Below are positions 25,399 to 34,938 of a DNA stretch of 64,000 bases, in pieces. The stretch is from positions 1-64,000 of the forward strand of contig JAIDCY010000030.1 in NCBI GenBank assembly GCA_029055625.1. Reading direction: 5' to 3'. A program made the translations under genes and the position numbers. Under the pieces are notes generated by a model, which did no database searches, had not been told where the DNA came from, and was given only the letters and a program-made list of their open reading frames with translations. This DNA comes from Ruminococcus sp. GTDB taxonomy: Bacteria > Bacillota > Clostridia > Oscillospirales > Ruminococcaceae. Within the stretch, counting starts at the first letter, position 1; every line of letters begins with the position of its first letter.

Positions 25399-26685
25399 TC
25401 ATTCAACACCTTCAATCATAATATCGTCATAAAGTGAAAGATAACTTTTATCCTCGTCGTGTACCGCTGATAATACATAGTCGCTACCCTCATATATGAC
25501 ATCAATTTTCTTGAATTCAGTCTGTTCACCCTTTAAAATATTCACGCCTTTATAATTTGTAGTCAATACCTCTGTTACTTCTTCGCCGTCAAACTCTTCT
25601 GTAACTTCTTCTGTAATATCCATGAATCTTATCGCTTCTCTCGGAACTTTCAGCCCCCGAAAATCGCCACGGATTATTTCTACGTTTTCGCATCTGTGCT
25701 GTACAAGTTTATTACTGAACTGGCTACACGTAAAAATTATTATTGTTCTGGCAGGGTCTCCCTCGTCGTACATATTCGTGATTTCCGCACTGTATGTATC
25801 GGCGGAAGCCTCAAATCTTAATTTTACACGCTTTCCCACTTCGTAATCATGATGTGTATTGTCGACAATTCCGGCAAGATACCAGCTATAATCATCTATC
25901 AGTTTACCAACTATTGTATTATCTGTGCTTTTCGTATCGGTGATGCTTTCGAGTTCTTCAACCGTGAGTTTCTTTATACTGTCTTTTGTAAGTATTTCCT
26001 CGAAACCGTCACAATAGCTTGCGAAATATGCCGGACGTTCTGAAAGAATTACTTCAACTGACGGCACAGACTGCTGTTTCAGCTGTTCGAGTTCGTTTTT
26101 AATGTCGTCAATCTGCTGGCTGAAATCCGTCACTTCATTTGTGATAATCTGGTAAGTACTCATCTGTACAACAAGATTGTCAAGGTCAGATTTTATAGCT
26201 TCATAATCCTTCATATCACGGCAATATATGAAATTGCGGTAATTTTCCTCTATATTCGCTGAAAGACTTAAAGGCTGTGCGGATTCAAGCGTTCCCGGAT
26301 TCTGTATTTTTTCAAGTATAGCTAATTCCTTTTCAAGTGATTCAATCTGTCTGTTTATAGTAATCTGTGTGTCATCGGGATATGCCTGTGCGATTATACT
26401 TCCCATACCTAATTTGCCACCGTCAGATACGTTATAACTGAGCACACCGTTACCGCTGTATCTTATAACCTGCTCGTCCCTTATGAATACTCCTTTCATA
26501 CTGCCTGAAGCTGTTGCTTCCGCCATGATTGCTGATTCCGTCGGGATTTCCCTGTTATTGAAGTAGTTATACAGTATGCTTACGAATATTACAACAAACA
26601 GAATTATCACACTGTTACGTAACAATTTTACAACTGAACTTCCTATATCTGATTTACTTTTGTTCTCCTCTTTACCGAAACGCAT
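25399..26685 (-). CDS. HlyD-like membrane protein in the division cluster
   Basis: This 428-residue protein has one N-terminal membrane helix (about 24-44) and an extracellular part with a split biotinyl/HlyD-like beta module (GVFIRDEQVIRYSGNGVLSYNVSDGGKLGMGSII) around a coiled coil (about 110-215), then a C-terminal beta region. It resembles membrane-fusion adaptors of export systems, but no transporter gene adjoins. Clostridial sepF/yggS clusters often hold such a protein, so a role in division or wall assembly is plausible. Confidence 0.7.
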   Translation of the reverse strand: MRFGKEENKSKSDIGSSVVKLLRNSVIILFVVIFVSILYNYFNNREIPTESAIMAEATASGSMKGVFIRDEQVIRYSGNGVLSYNVSDGGKLGMGSIIAQAYPDDTQITINRQIESLEKELAILEKIQNPGTLESAQPLSLSANIEENYRNFIYCRDMKDYEAIKSDLDNLVVQMSTYQIITNEVTDFSQQIDDIKNELEQLKQQSVPSVEVILSERPAYFASYCDGFEEILTKDSIKKLTVEELESITDTKSTDNTIVGKLIDDYSWYLAGIVDNTHHDYEVGKRVKLRFEASADTYSAEITNMYDEGDPARTIIIFTCSQFSNKLVQHRCENVEIIRGDFRGLKVPREAIRFMDITEEVTEEFDGEEVTEVLTTNYKGVNILKGEQTEFKKIDVIYEGSDYVLSAVHDEDKSYLSLYDDIMIEGVE

Positions 26686-26700
26686 TCAGAATCACCGGTT

Positions 26701-26940
26701 TCAGTTGTTTCTTTCGGCGGTATCGAGTATTGAAACAGCCCTTGCCGGAATAATTGTTGAGATTGCGTGCTTGTAAACAAGCTGTTGTTTGCCGTCGCAG
26801 TCAAAGATAGCTACATAACTGTCAAAACCTTTAACCATTCCTTTGAACTGAAAACCATTCGTCAGAATAATTGTAACCATTATTCTGTCTTTTCTGCACT
26901 GATTCAGGAAAACATCCTGTAAATTGATTGATTTGTTCAT
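26701..26940 (-). CDS. hfq: RNA chaperone Hfq
   Basis: This 79-residue protein starts at the ATG at 26940 (site GGAG). Sm1 ([32 protein letters not shown]) and Sm2 ([14 protein letters not shown]) are complete; YKHAIS stands in for the usual (Y/V)KHA(I/ V)ST motif that forms the uridine pocket. Hfq hexamers bind small RNAs and mRNAs. It follows miaA as in many bacteria and has its own extended -10 promoter. Confidence 0.95.
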   Translation of the reverse strand: MNKSINLQDVFLNQCRKDRIMVTIILTNGFQFKGMVKGFDSYVAIFDCDGKQQLVYKHAISTIIPARAVSILDTAERNN

Positions 26941-27004
26941 ATACCAATCTCCATTCTTAAAATTTAATTTTTTAAATAAAAATGTATCTATATACACTTA
27001 ATAC

Positions 27005-27013
27005 ATTATATCA
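27005..27013 (-). promoter_or_regulatory. extended -10 promoter element of hfq
   Basis: TG-A-TATAAT is read on the minus strand from 27013 to 27005, right at the miaA stop codon and about 65 bases before hfq. There is no good -35, as is allowed for extended -10 promoters. Confidence 0.5.
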
Positions 27014-27952
27014 TACATTCCAGCAATTTTCTATAGTTTTTTCAGACTTTTCTAAAATTTCACTTTTTTTATTAAATTCGTCCAAAAAAAGCCACTGAAT
27101 ACGTGTATTTTTTCTAAACCATGTTAACTGTCGCTTGGCATAACGCCGGGTTTCCTGCTTTATCCTGTCAATACATCCGGAGAGCGTCATATTATTTTCA
27201 AAGTATGGTATAAGCTCTTTATATCCTATCGCATTTGATGCCGTCCCCTGATTGCCTCTTATCCACAACTCTTCCGCTTCCTCTATCATTCCCTTATTAA
27301 CCATATCGTCAACCCGTCTGTTTATTCTGTCGTATAAAATCTGCCGGTCGTGAAAGTTCAATCCGATTATCAACGAATCGTATGGACTTTCTATCATACG
27401 GCTTTCCGCCTTTAACTCGCTGAAACGTCTGCCGGTTATGTGATACACTTCCAACGCCCTCACAACCCTGACAAGATTATTCATGTGTATGTTTTCCGCT
27501 GATTCAGGGTCAATGTCACGTAACATTCCGTGCAGATACTTATTTCCGTACTCTCTTGCTATGTCATACAGTTCCATCCGGTACGCCTCGTCACTGCCAC
27601 CATCCGCAAACCTTACGTTTTCCAGTAGCGAATCTATATAAAGTCCTGTACCGCCTGTTACTATAGGCAATCTGTTACGGCTGAGTATCTCTTTTATCTT
27701 CTCGTTCGCAAGTCTTACGTAATCCGATACACTGAATACAACGTCCCTTTCAAGAAAATCTATCAGGTGGTGCGGTATCCCCTGCATTTCCTCGACTGTC
27801 GGCTTCGCAGATGCTATATCAAGCCCCTTGTAAATCTGCATTGAATCTGCTGATATTATCTCGCCGTCGTATCGCTTCGCAAGTTCTACACTCAATGCGG
27901 TCTTACCTGATGCCGTCGCTCCTACTACCGCTAAAACTTTCTGTTTTTCCAG
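27011..27952 (-). CDS. miaA: tRNA dimethylallyltransferase, probable CTG start
   Basis: MiaA adds a dimethylallyl group to A37 of tRNAs that read UNN codons; MiaB in this window completes ms2i6A. The first ATG in frame (27895) would remove the P-loop. Extending upstream gives LEKQKVLAVVGATASGKTALSVELAKRYDGEIISADSMQIY, the full normal N-terminus, and the only possible start between the in-frame stop and the P-loop is CTG at 27952, with AGGGGAG nine bases before it. That gives 313 residues, the usual family length. The rest is standard (GGTGLYIDSLL, TRRYAKRQLTWFR). Confidence 0.9.
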   Translation of the reverse strand: MEKQKVLAVVGATASGKTALSVELAKRYDGEIISADSMQIYKGLDIASAKPTVEEMQGIPHHLIDFLERDVVFSVSDYVRLANEKIKEILSRNRLPIVTGGTGLYIDSLLENVRFADGGSDEAYRMELYDIAREYGNKYLHGMLRDIDPESAENIHMNNLVRVVRALEVYHITGRRFSELKAESRMIESPYDSLIIGLNFHDRQILYDRINRRVDDMVNKGMIEEAEELWIRGNQGTASNAIGYKELIPYFENNMTLSGCIDRIKQETRRYAKRQLTWFRKNTRIQWLFLDEFNKKSEILEKSEKTIENCWNV

Positions 27953-27968
27953 ATAAAATCACTCCCCT

Positions 27969-29852
27969 TTACGTCCGCCGGAACTGGTGGGCAATACTAC
28001 TTTCCGACATCGTAAACATTACGGGTCTTCCATGCGGACAATGACGTATACTGTCGTTATAATATACCTGCTCCGCTAACACCTGCATTTCCTGAAGACT
28101 TGTCTTGTTATTCGCCTTTATCGCTGACCGACACGCTACTTTATGCATTATATCATCAAGTTTATGCGTCTGCGGATTCTGTACGTGCAGTTTCAGATTC
28201 TCCACTATCTCCGATATTATGCCTTCTATGTCCGTATCAGTTATGAAAGTGGGTATGGCTTTTACTTTTATATCCGGACTTCCTGAAAAATCAAACATAA
28301 AACCCATATTTTCAAGAATTTCTTTGTTTTCTTCAATTATTCCGGCTTCTTCCGTCGTGAAAAGTATACTGATTTCTGTTATCAGTATCTGTGTATACTG
28401 CCGACAGTCCTGACTTTTAAGACGTTCAAATATTATTCTTTCATGTCCGGCGTGCTTATCAATGATTATCATTTTTCTGTCATCCGTTTCCGCTATGATA
28501 TACAACCCCATTACCTCGCCTATCGCACGTATCGCCGGTATTTCGACTTTTTCCGGCTCTTTTAAAGTCTCCTGCTCCGGTTCAGTATCTTCTTCAAAAA
28601 GGCTACGGCTTATATACCGGAAACCGTCAAGCATTACCGGTTCTTCAACAGATTTTTTTTCCGGTTCTTCCGATATTTCCACGCTTTCCTGTAAAGTTCC
28701 TGAAATTTCCGCTTCCGCCTTATCTATTTCATCCACAGATACAAAAATATCTTCCGTCTGAAATTTTATATCTTCTTTTTCCGGACGCTCTTCAACTGCT
28801 TCTTCAACTTTTTCAGGTTCTTTTCTATCCGCCGGAAACTCAAACTCATATATCAGACCGTCCTGTATCATAGCACTTTTTACCGCAAAATATACCGCAT
28901 TTGTTACCGCTTTTTCGTCAGAAAATCTTACCTCAAGTTTTGAAGGGTGTATATTTACATCTGTATCTCCGGAATCTATCGAAATCATAAGCACACACGC
29001 CGGAAATTTTCCTGTCATCAACATATTTTCGTATGCACTCTCTAACGCTACAGAACATATCTTTGAATTTACATATCTTCCGTTGACAAAAAAATTCTGA
29101 AATGAACGGTTATTTTTTGCGTACAAAGGCTTTATTACATATCCTTCAACTCTGATTCCGTTTTCCTCGTATCTGACCGGTATCATATCATGTGCCATAT
29201 CCCTGCCGTATACTGAGTATATCGCAGAAAGTAATTCACCGTCACCGCTGGTGTTTATCTCAATCCGGTTATCCCGTATGAAACGGAACACTATTTCAGG
29301 GTGAGAAAGTGCGGTCTTCTGTACTATATGACTTATCGAATTTGCTTCTGTAACGTCTTTTTTCATGAATTTACATCTCGCCGGTACGTTATAGAACAAG
29401 TCCCTTATTATTATAGTTGTACCCTCAGGACAAGAACACTTTTCATATAATATTCTTTCGTTGTTTTCTATCCTGTATGATGTTCCCGTATCTTCAGAAT
29501 CTGTCTTTGTCATTACCTCTACTTTCGAGACCGCCGATACTGATGCTAACGCTTCCCCTCTGAATCCAAGCGTACAGATTTTATTCAAGTCCTCTTTATT
29601 CTTAATCTTACTCGTTGCGTGTCGCATAAATGCTTTAGGAACGTCTCCGTAACTCATTCCGCACCCGTCATCTGTAACTCGCATATACGTTTTGCCACCG
29701 TGTTTTATCTCAACCGTTATATGTCCTGCTCCGGCATCAATGGAATTTTCCACAAGCTCCTTTATAACTGATGCCGGTTTCTCTATTACCTCTCCGGCAG
29801 CTATCAGTTCCGCTATCTCTCTGCTGAGAACTTTTATTGACCTGTTTTTCAT
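27969..29852 (-). CDS. mutL: DNA mismatch repair protein MutL
   Basis: This 627-residue protein has the GHKL ATPase (ELVENSIDAGA, DDGCGM, TLGFRGEALASVS), an acidic linker and a C-terminal dimerisation/endonuclease domain. The nuclease motif DQHAxxE appears as IDKHAGHE, with Lys for Gln, and the metal-site motifs ACRSAIKA and CPHGRP are present, so nicking activity is likely. It lies between a small unknown gene and miaA; the start overlaps the small gene by four bases. Confidence 0.96.
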   Translation of the reverse strand: MKNRSIKVLSREIAELIAAGEVIEKPASVIKELVENSIDAGAGHITVEIKHGGKTYMRVTDDGCGMSYGDVPKAFMRHATSKIKNKEDLNKICTLGFRGEALASVSAVSKVEVMTKTDSEDTGTSYRIENNERILYEKCSCPEGTTIIIRDLFYNVPARCKFMKKDVTEANSISHIVQKTALSHPEIVFRFIRDNRIEINTSGDGELLSAIYSVYGRDMAHDMIPVRYEENGIRVEGYVIKPLYAKNNRSFQNFFVNGRYVNSKICSVALESAYENMLMTGKFPACVLMISIDSGDTDVNIHPSKLEVRFSDEKAVTNAVYFAVKSAMIQDGLIYEFEFPADRKEPEKVEEAVEERPEKEDIKFQTEDIFVSVDEIDKAEAEISGTLQESVEISEEPEKKSVEEPVMLDGFRYISRSLFEEDTEPEQETLKEPEKVEIPAIRAIGEVMGLYIIAETDDRKMIIIDKHAGHERIIFERLKSQDCRQYTQILITEISILFTTEEAGIIEENKEILENMGFMFDFSGSPDIKVKAIPTFITDTDIEGIISEIVENLKLHVQNPQTHKLDDIMHKVACRSAIKANNKTSLQEMQVLAEQVYYNDSIRHCPHGRPVMFTMSESSIAHQFRRT

Positions 29853-30169
29853 ATGCCCAGTATCGTAAACAAGCCGTATTCAGCGAATACTTCCTGTACC
29901 CAGTCATTCAAGTCCTTTACCGCTTCTTTGGTACGTCCGAAAGATGTTTCACATATTGCCTGCCATGCTTCCGGTGTTATCTCCGTTGCCTCATACGGTG
30001 TATACTCCGGTATTACGTCAAGAAAAAGTTTCTTCAGTCCGGTATCAGTGAAGTCCTCATCATAGATATATATTGACTCGTCATTCCAGAAAAGATTATT
30101 CCATTTTCCTCTGAAAAATTCGTGACAGTCTGTCCCCCTGAGTTCGTCTTTCCTGATAAAATATTTCAT
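29849..30169 (-). CDS. hypothetical 106-residue protein upstream of mutL
   Basis: This acidic, aromatic-rich protein (many Tyr, Phe and Trp) has no family I recognise and no membrane segment. Its ATG follows a GGAGTTG-like site, and its stop overlaps the mutL ATG (ATGA), so it is translated together with mutL. It may be a lineage-specific protein of unknown role. Confidence 0.6.
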   Translation of the reverse strand: MKYFIRKDELRGTDCHEFFRGKWNNLFWNDESIYIYDEDFTDTGLKKLFLDVIPEYTPYEATEITPEAWQAICETSFGRTKEAVKDLNDWVQEVFAEYGLFTILGI

Positions 30170-30210
30170 TAAAATTCAACTCCTCTCAGTATTCAATATA
30201 TGCCGATTCT

Positions 30211-31869
30211 TTAATATTCATAATCATATCCATAATCATCATATCCGTAATCATAATAACCTTCGTTGTAATCATAACTATAATCATAGTCATAATCAGC
30301 GTTATAATCATAATCATAATTGTATTCGTCGTATTCCGGAGCGGTTGTAGTTGTGGTGGTGGTTGTGGTAATAATCCTGTTCGGGTCTATGAACGAACCT
30401 GCAACGTATCCGGCAAATGTTGTTGTGGTTTTTATAGGATTTCCGCCAACATCCGTCAGTAACTCCTCTGTGACTGCCTCTGTTACTACTTCCTCTGTAG
30501 TAGTTGTTGTTGTAGTTTCTTCCGTTGTTTCTTCTGTTGTCTCCTCTGCATTCTCTTCTGTGATTGTAGTATCTTCCATCATTTCCTCTGTGGTCTCTTC
30601 GGTAGTCTCTTCCGTAGTGGTTTCCTCTTCCGCTTCAGATACAAAATTCTCATTCAGCAATCCTAATTCATACTTCTTGTTCAGTATCCTTAAAACACTC
30701 TGGTCTATCCGTTCCGTTCCTATATCCCCACTCTCTACCGCTTCACATACGGCGTCTATCGCTTCCACAAGGTCGGAAGGCATCAGTATTACGTCAACTC
30801 CGGCTTTTATCGCCATTACTGACGCTTCCGCTGATGTATATATTTCCGAAATCGTACTCATCATATGCGAATCCGTTATTATTACTCCCTCAAAACCTAA
30901 CTCATTACGTAAAAGTTCCGTAACTACAGTACTTGACAAATCAGACGGCAACCAGTCACCTACTCCCGATATTACCTGATGTCCCACCATTATAAAATCT
31001 ACTCCGGCTGTTATTCCCGATTTGAACGGTAAAAATTCGGTGTTCCGCAAATCCTCTACTGAACGGTTTATTGTTACGTTTGCGTCATTATGTGTATCTC
31101 CTACTGACCCCCCTAAGCCCGGAAAGTGCTTCATTGTAGCCATAACTCCGGCATCTTTCAGACCTACCGCCACATTTGACGCCATATCTGCTACTATATC
31201 CGGATTACTGCTGAAAATACGGTCACCGAGTTCGCTGTAATATCCTGTAGTTTCATCTACAGTGTTTACGTCTGCTACAGGTGCGAAATCAAGATTAAAT
31301 CCGAGTGCTTTTAAATCCGTTCCTATCTGATAGCCTATCTCATACGATACGTGCGAATCGTTCTGTTCACCGTATACCGCCATATCTTCAAATGCCGTCG
31401 TTCCTAATGTATCCGCAACCCTCGCAACCGTTCCGCCTTCCTCGTCCACCGACATAAACATTCCTATCCCACTATTTGCCAATGCACACTCCTGTATGTC
31501 GCTTATCATCTGTGAAGTCTGTTCCGTAGTTTCGAGATTCTCCGAAAACATTATCAGTCCGCCTATGTTATAACTCGCTACAGAATCGGCTACTATATCG
31601 TCGTAAAGCGTTACTATATCGTATCCTGAAAGCTGTTCCGGTGTAGTAATAAACATCTGGCATACTTTATCATGCAGTGTCATCCTTTCAAGTACCTTTT
31701 CCGGCACTGTCTTCTCCGGAGTGGGTGGCTCTGTTTCAGGTTCTGTAGTCTCTGTAACCGGTTCTGTTGACGGCTCTTCCAAATCTTCCGGATTCTGTTT
31801 CTTCTCACCACACGCACATAACGTTAAACTCATACTCAACGCCATAGCCATTATATTTTTTATTTTCAT
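30211..31869 (-). CDS. GH3 family lipoprotein, NagZ-like, with Tyr/Asp-rich tail
   Basis: This 552-residue lipoprotein (lipobox LCAC, Cys about 20) has a GH3 barrel (about 60-400). The signature KHFPGLGGSVGDTHND contains the Asp-His dyad of beta-N-acetylglucosaminidases, and GVIITDSHMM holds the nucleophile Asp. It should release GlcNAc from wall fragments. After about residue 415 come Glu/Thr-rich and Thr-run linkers, then a final stretch of about 45 residues made almost wholly of Tyr, Asp, Asn, Glu and Gly. The tail is not part of the enzyme fold and is unusual. Position between mutL and mutS is not functional context. Confidence 0.9.
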   Translation of the reverse strand: MKIKNIMAMALSMSLTLCACGEKKQNPEDLEEPSTEPVTETTEPETEPPTPEKTVPEKVLERMTLHDKVCQMFITTPEQLSGYDIVTLYDDIVADSVASYNIGGLIMFSENLETTEQTSQMISDIQECALANSGIGMFMSVDEEGGTVARVADTLGTTAFEDMAVYGEQNDSHVSYEIGYQIGTDLKALGFNLDFAPVADVNTVDETTGYYSELGDRIFSSNPDIVADMASNVAVGLKDAGVMATMKHFPGLGGSVGDTHNDANVTINRSVEDLRNTEFLPFKSGITAGVDFIMVGHQVISGVGDWLPSDLSSTVVTELLRNELGFEGVIITDSHMMSTISEIYTSAEASVMAIKAGVDVILMPSDLVEAIDAVCEAVESGDIGTERIDQSVLRILNKKYELGLLNENFVSEAEEETTTEETTEETTEEMMEDTTITEENAEETTEETTEETTTTTTTEEVVTEAVTEELLTDVGGNPIKTTTTFAGYVAGSFIDPNRIITTTTTTTTTAPEYDEYNYDYDYNADYDYDYSYDYNEGYYDYGYDDYGYDYEY

Positions 31870-31884
31870 CTGAAATCCTCCATT

Positions 31885-34500
31885 TTATTTTGTAATTTCT
31901 ATCAAATCATTTAACAACATTCTGCACTCACTGTCTGTTAATTCGTCTATGTTCGTCTTCCGGAGCATATTTACTACTGTTTCATGGTTTACGCTATCAA
32001 AAGTTATCTGACTGTTTTCACCTCCGGCGGTAATATTTTCATGATTAGTATGCGTTTCTTCCATTTCATTGAGTATCTCTTTCGCACGGTTTATTACTTT
32101 AGCAGGAAGTCCCGCAAGTCTGGCGACGTCAACGCCATAACTCTCATCTATTCCGCCTCTGACTATCTTTCTTAAAAAGCGTATCGTACTGCCTCGCTTG
32201 TTTACTGCGATACTATAATTCTTTACGCCTTCAAGTTCGTTTTCAAGTCCGATAAGTTCATGATAATGTGTGGCAAAAAGCGTCTTACAACCTAACTTCT
32301 TTGACGTACATATATATTCCGCTACCGCTTTTGCGATACTTACTCCGTCGTATGTAGACGTACCCCGTCCCACCTCGTCGAGTATCACAAGACTGTCAGG
32401 TGTGGCATTCTTCAGTATATCCGCAACCTCGCTCATCTCTACCATAAATGTACTCTGTCCGGCTGTCAGGTCGTCAGATGCCCCTATACGTGTAAAAATC
32501 CTGTCCGTTATCGATATTTTCGCAGAATCAGCCGGTACAAAACTTCCAATCTGTGCCATAAGTACTATCAGTGCGGTCTGTCTCATATACGTTGACTTTC
32601 CCGACATATTAGGTCCTGTGATTACAGACATTCTGTTCTCTTTCTTATCAATGTAAAGGTCATTAGGTATAAACATTTCATCTTCAAGCATTACCTCTAC
32701 TACAGGATGTCTTCCGCCTTTTATATCTATTGTACCGTCAAGCGATATTTCCGGCTTTATATAAAGGTTTCTTATGGCAACATCCGCAAACGAACACAAA
32801 ACATCTACAGATGCTACCGCTATAGCTGTACGCTGTACCTTTTCAAGCATGGTTGCTATATAATCCCTGACCTCTATAAATATATCCGCTTCAAGTGCCA
32901 ATGCCTTATCTTTCGCACCAAGTATTGAATTTTCTGCGTTCTTGAGTTCCTCTGTTATGAAACGTTCCGCATTTGCGAGAGTCTGTTTACGTGTCCAGTC
33001 TTTCGGGATATACTCGTAATATGAACGTGTAACCTCCAGATAATAGCCGAATACCTTATTGAATCCTATCTTCAGATTCTTTATACCTGTTCGCTCCCGT
33101 TCCTTATCAAGTATTTTATCAATTATTTCCTGATTATTATTCATTATGTGCCGTAAATCGTCAAGCTCCCTGTTGAAACCGTCCTTTATTACTCCGCCGT
33201 CCTTTAAAATTACCGGTGGTTCATCGGTTATCGCCTTTTCAACAACTTTTACTATCTCTTCAAGTCCGGAAATATCGCTGTTATACCTCGTCAGCAGTTT
33301 TGAAGTTCCGAGTTTTTCAAGTTCATTCTTTATAGCCGGTAATCTTACAGCCGTAAGCGACAGGGCTTTTATATCCCTGGGATTCGCCCGTTTATACATA
33401 ATTTTTGTCATAAGTCTTTCAAGGTCATATACACCCGATAACAGATTCTGCAACTCGTAAAGTACTACACTTTTACGTCTGAGTGCGTCGACGGCATCGA
33501 GACGTTCTATTATCCGTGCCGGACTTTTTAACGGTTGCTCTATCCAGTTTTTCAGTAATCGTCTGCCCATCGAAGTCTTGGCGGAATCGAGTACCCATAA
33601 AAGCGAACCTCTCCGCTCCTTATTACGTAACGTCTCCGTCAGTTCGAGATTCCGACGTGCATTAAGGTCAAGCCCCATGAATGATTCTTCTTTCAGTATT
33701 TCAAGTGTGGTAAATCTTGAAACTGATGTTTTCTGTGTATCGTTTATATAGTCGAAAAGTCCGCATACCGCCGAACAGTCCGCACCATAACTACTTATAC
33801 CCAGCTCCTCCGGCGATTTCCTGAATACACTTTCTATTATGTCGTGATTCCCTGCCGGATAAAAATTTTCCTTATCCCTTAACGTTACCGTACATTTTAA
33901 CCGCAACTTTATAAAATCACATACATTTTTAAGTGAAAGAAAACTTTCCGGAAATATAATCTCCGCTGGCTGACATCTTGAAAGTTCGTTTATTATTTCA
34001 GCTTCTATATCGTTACCATCCATGATACTTAAAAATGCCTCACCTGTTGAAATATCCGCAGATGCTATCGCACATACCCTGTTATAGCTATCATAAAAGA
34101 TACTGCATATATAGTTATTTCTGCTATCATCAAGCATCGTACTGTCTGTAAGTGTACCCGGTGTCACAACCCTTATAACGTCTCGCCTTACTATGTCCTT
34201 ATTTGAAGTGGGTTCTGTCAGCTGTTCGCATACCGCTACTTTATGTCCTAAATCAACCAGCTTCTTTATATACGTATCTGCTGCATGATACGGCACACCA
34301 CACATCGGGGCTCTCTCTTCAAGTCCGCACTCCTTACCTGTCAATGTAAGTTCTATAGCTTTTGATACCGTTATTGCGTCATCAAAAAACATTTCGTAAA
34401 AATCGCCTACACGGAAAAATAATATACAGTCTTTATAATTATCTTTTATCTCAAAATACTGTCGCATCATGGCAGATACTTTTTTTCTGTCAACGTTCAT
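31885..34500 (-). CDS. mutS: DNA mismatch recognition protein MutS
   Basis: This 871-residue protein has the mismatch-binding domain (FFRVGDFYEMFFDDA with the Phe-x-Glu wedge), connector, lever and ATPase domains. The Walker A is TGPNMSGKSTYMRQ and Walker B DEVGRGTSTYDG. It starts MutL-dependent repair of replication errors. The order miaB, ylbF-family, mutS, mutL matches that of Bacillus (ymcB, ymcA, mutS, mutL). The start overlaps the end of the YlbF-family gene by one base. Confidence 0.97.
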   Translation of the reverse strand: MNVDRKKVSAMMRQYFEIKDNYKDCILFFRVGDFYEMFFDDAITVSKAIELTLTGKECGLEERAPMCGVPYHAADTYIKKLVDLGHKVAVCEQLTEPTSNKDIVRRDVIRVVTPGTLTDSTMLDDSRNNYICSIFYDSYNRVCAIASADISTGEAFLSIMDGNDIEAEIINELSRCQPAEIIFPESFLSLKNVCDFIKLRLKCTVTLRDKENFYPAGNHDIIESVFRKSPEELGISSYGADCSAVCGLFDYINDTQKTSVSRFTTLEILKEESFMGLDLNARRNLELTETLRNKERRGSLLWVLDSAKTSMGRRLLKNWIEQPLKSPARIIERLDAVDALRRKSVVLYELQNLLSGVYDLERLMTKIMYKRANPRDIKALSLTAVRLPAIKNELEKLGTSKLLTRYNSDISGLEEIVKVVEKAITDEPPVILKDGGVIKDGFNRELDDLRHIMNNNQEIIDKILDKERERTGIKNLKIGFNKVFGYYLEVTRSYYEYIPKDWTRKQTLANAERFITEELKNAENSILGAKDKALALEADIFIEVRDYIATMLEKVQRTAIAVASVDVLCSFADVAIRNLYIKPEISLDGTIDIKGGRHPVVEVMLEDEMFIPNDLYIDKKENRMSVITGPNMSGKSTYMRQTALIVLMAQIGSFVPADSAKISITDRIFTRIGASDDLTAGQSTFMVEMSEVADILKNATPDSLVILDEVGRGTSTYDGVSIAKAVAEYICTSKKLGCKTLFATHYHELIGLENELEGVKNYSIAVNKRGSTIRFLRKIVRGGIDESYGVDVARLAGLPAKVINRAKEILNEMEETHTNHENITAGGENSQITFDSVNHETVVNMLRKTNIDELTDSECRMLLNDLIEITK

Positions 34501-34910
34501 CAGTTACAACCTCCGCACGCTGTACAGTCTCCGCTACAACCTCTCTTTATCTCGCACGTTTCCGGATTCTGACCGTTCGCACACATAGTGATAATCTGAT
34601 TCATATTGCTTACCAGTTCTTCAAGTGCTTTCTGTGTAGCATTGAATACTATCATATGCGGATTATTCATTATTTTCTGATACAGTGCCTGCGTCTCCTT
34701 ATCAATAGTGTTGATTCTGTCAAAATCAGGATTCTCACTACTCATTACCGTACGCATTTCCGCACGTAATTCATCAAAATGTGTTATTTCTGATTGCAGT
34801 TCCGCATCTTCATCATTCACCTGTTTTGCGAGAGTATAGGCAATGTATCGGTCGTCCTGCTGAAGTTCTTTTCCTAACTCTCTCGTTAACTGAATAATTC
34901 TGTCGTCCAT
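34500..34910 (-). CDS. YlbF/YmcA-family protein with C-terminal cysteine cluster
   Basis: The ATG at 34910 (site AAAGGAG) gives 136 residues. A helical YlbF/YmcA domain (about 1-110) is followed by a Cys-rich tail with C, C, C, C, C and C spaced over the last 30 residues (CANGQNPETC, CSGDCTACGGC). In Bacillus the RicA/RicF relatives bind iron-sulfur clusters and control RNase Y and development. The cysteines here suggest the same cluster-binding role. It lies between miaB and mutS as ymcA does. Confidence 0.85.
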   Translation of the reverse strand: MDDRIIQLTRELGKELQQDDRYIAYTLAKQVNDEDAELQSEITHFDELRAEMRTVMSSENPDFDRINTIDKETQALYQKIMNNPHMIVFNATQKALEELVSNMNQIITMCANGQNPETCEIKRGCSGDCTACGGCN

Positions 34911-34938
34911 AAATAATTCTCCTTTTATCTTCAATTTT

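Noticed and set aside
30320-30979. 219-codon Val/Ser-rich plus-strand frame opposite the GH3 lipoprotein
   Set aside because: It is the complement of Thr- and Glu-rich linker codons; low complexity and no start site. The same holds for the poly-Val frames opposite the VanY-like linker and the PL1 linkers.
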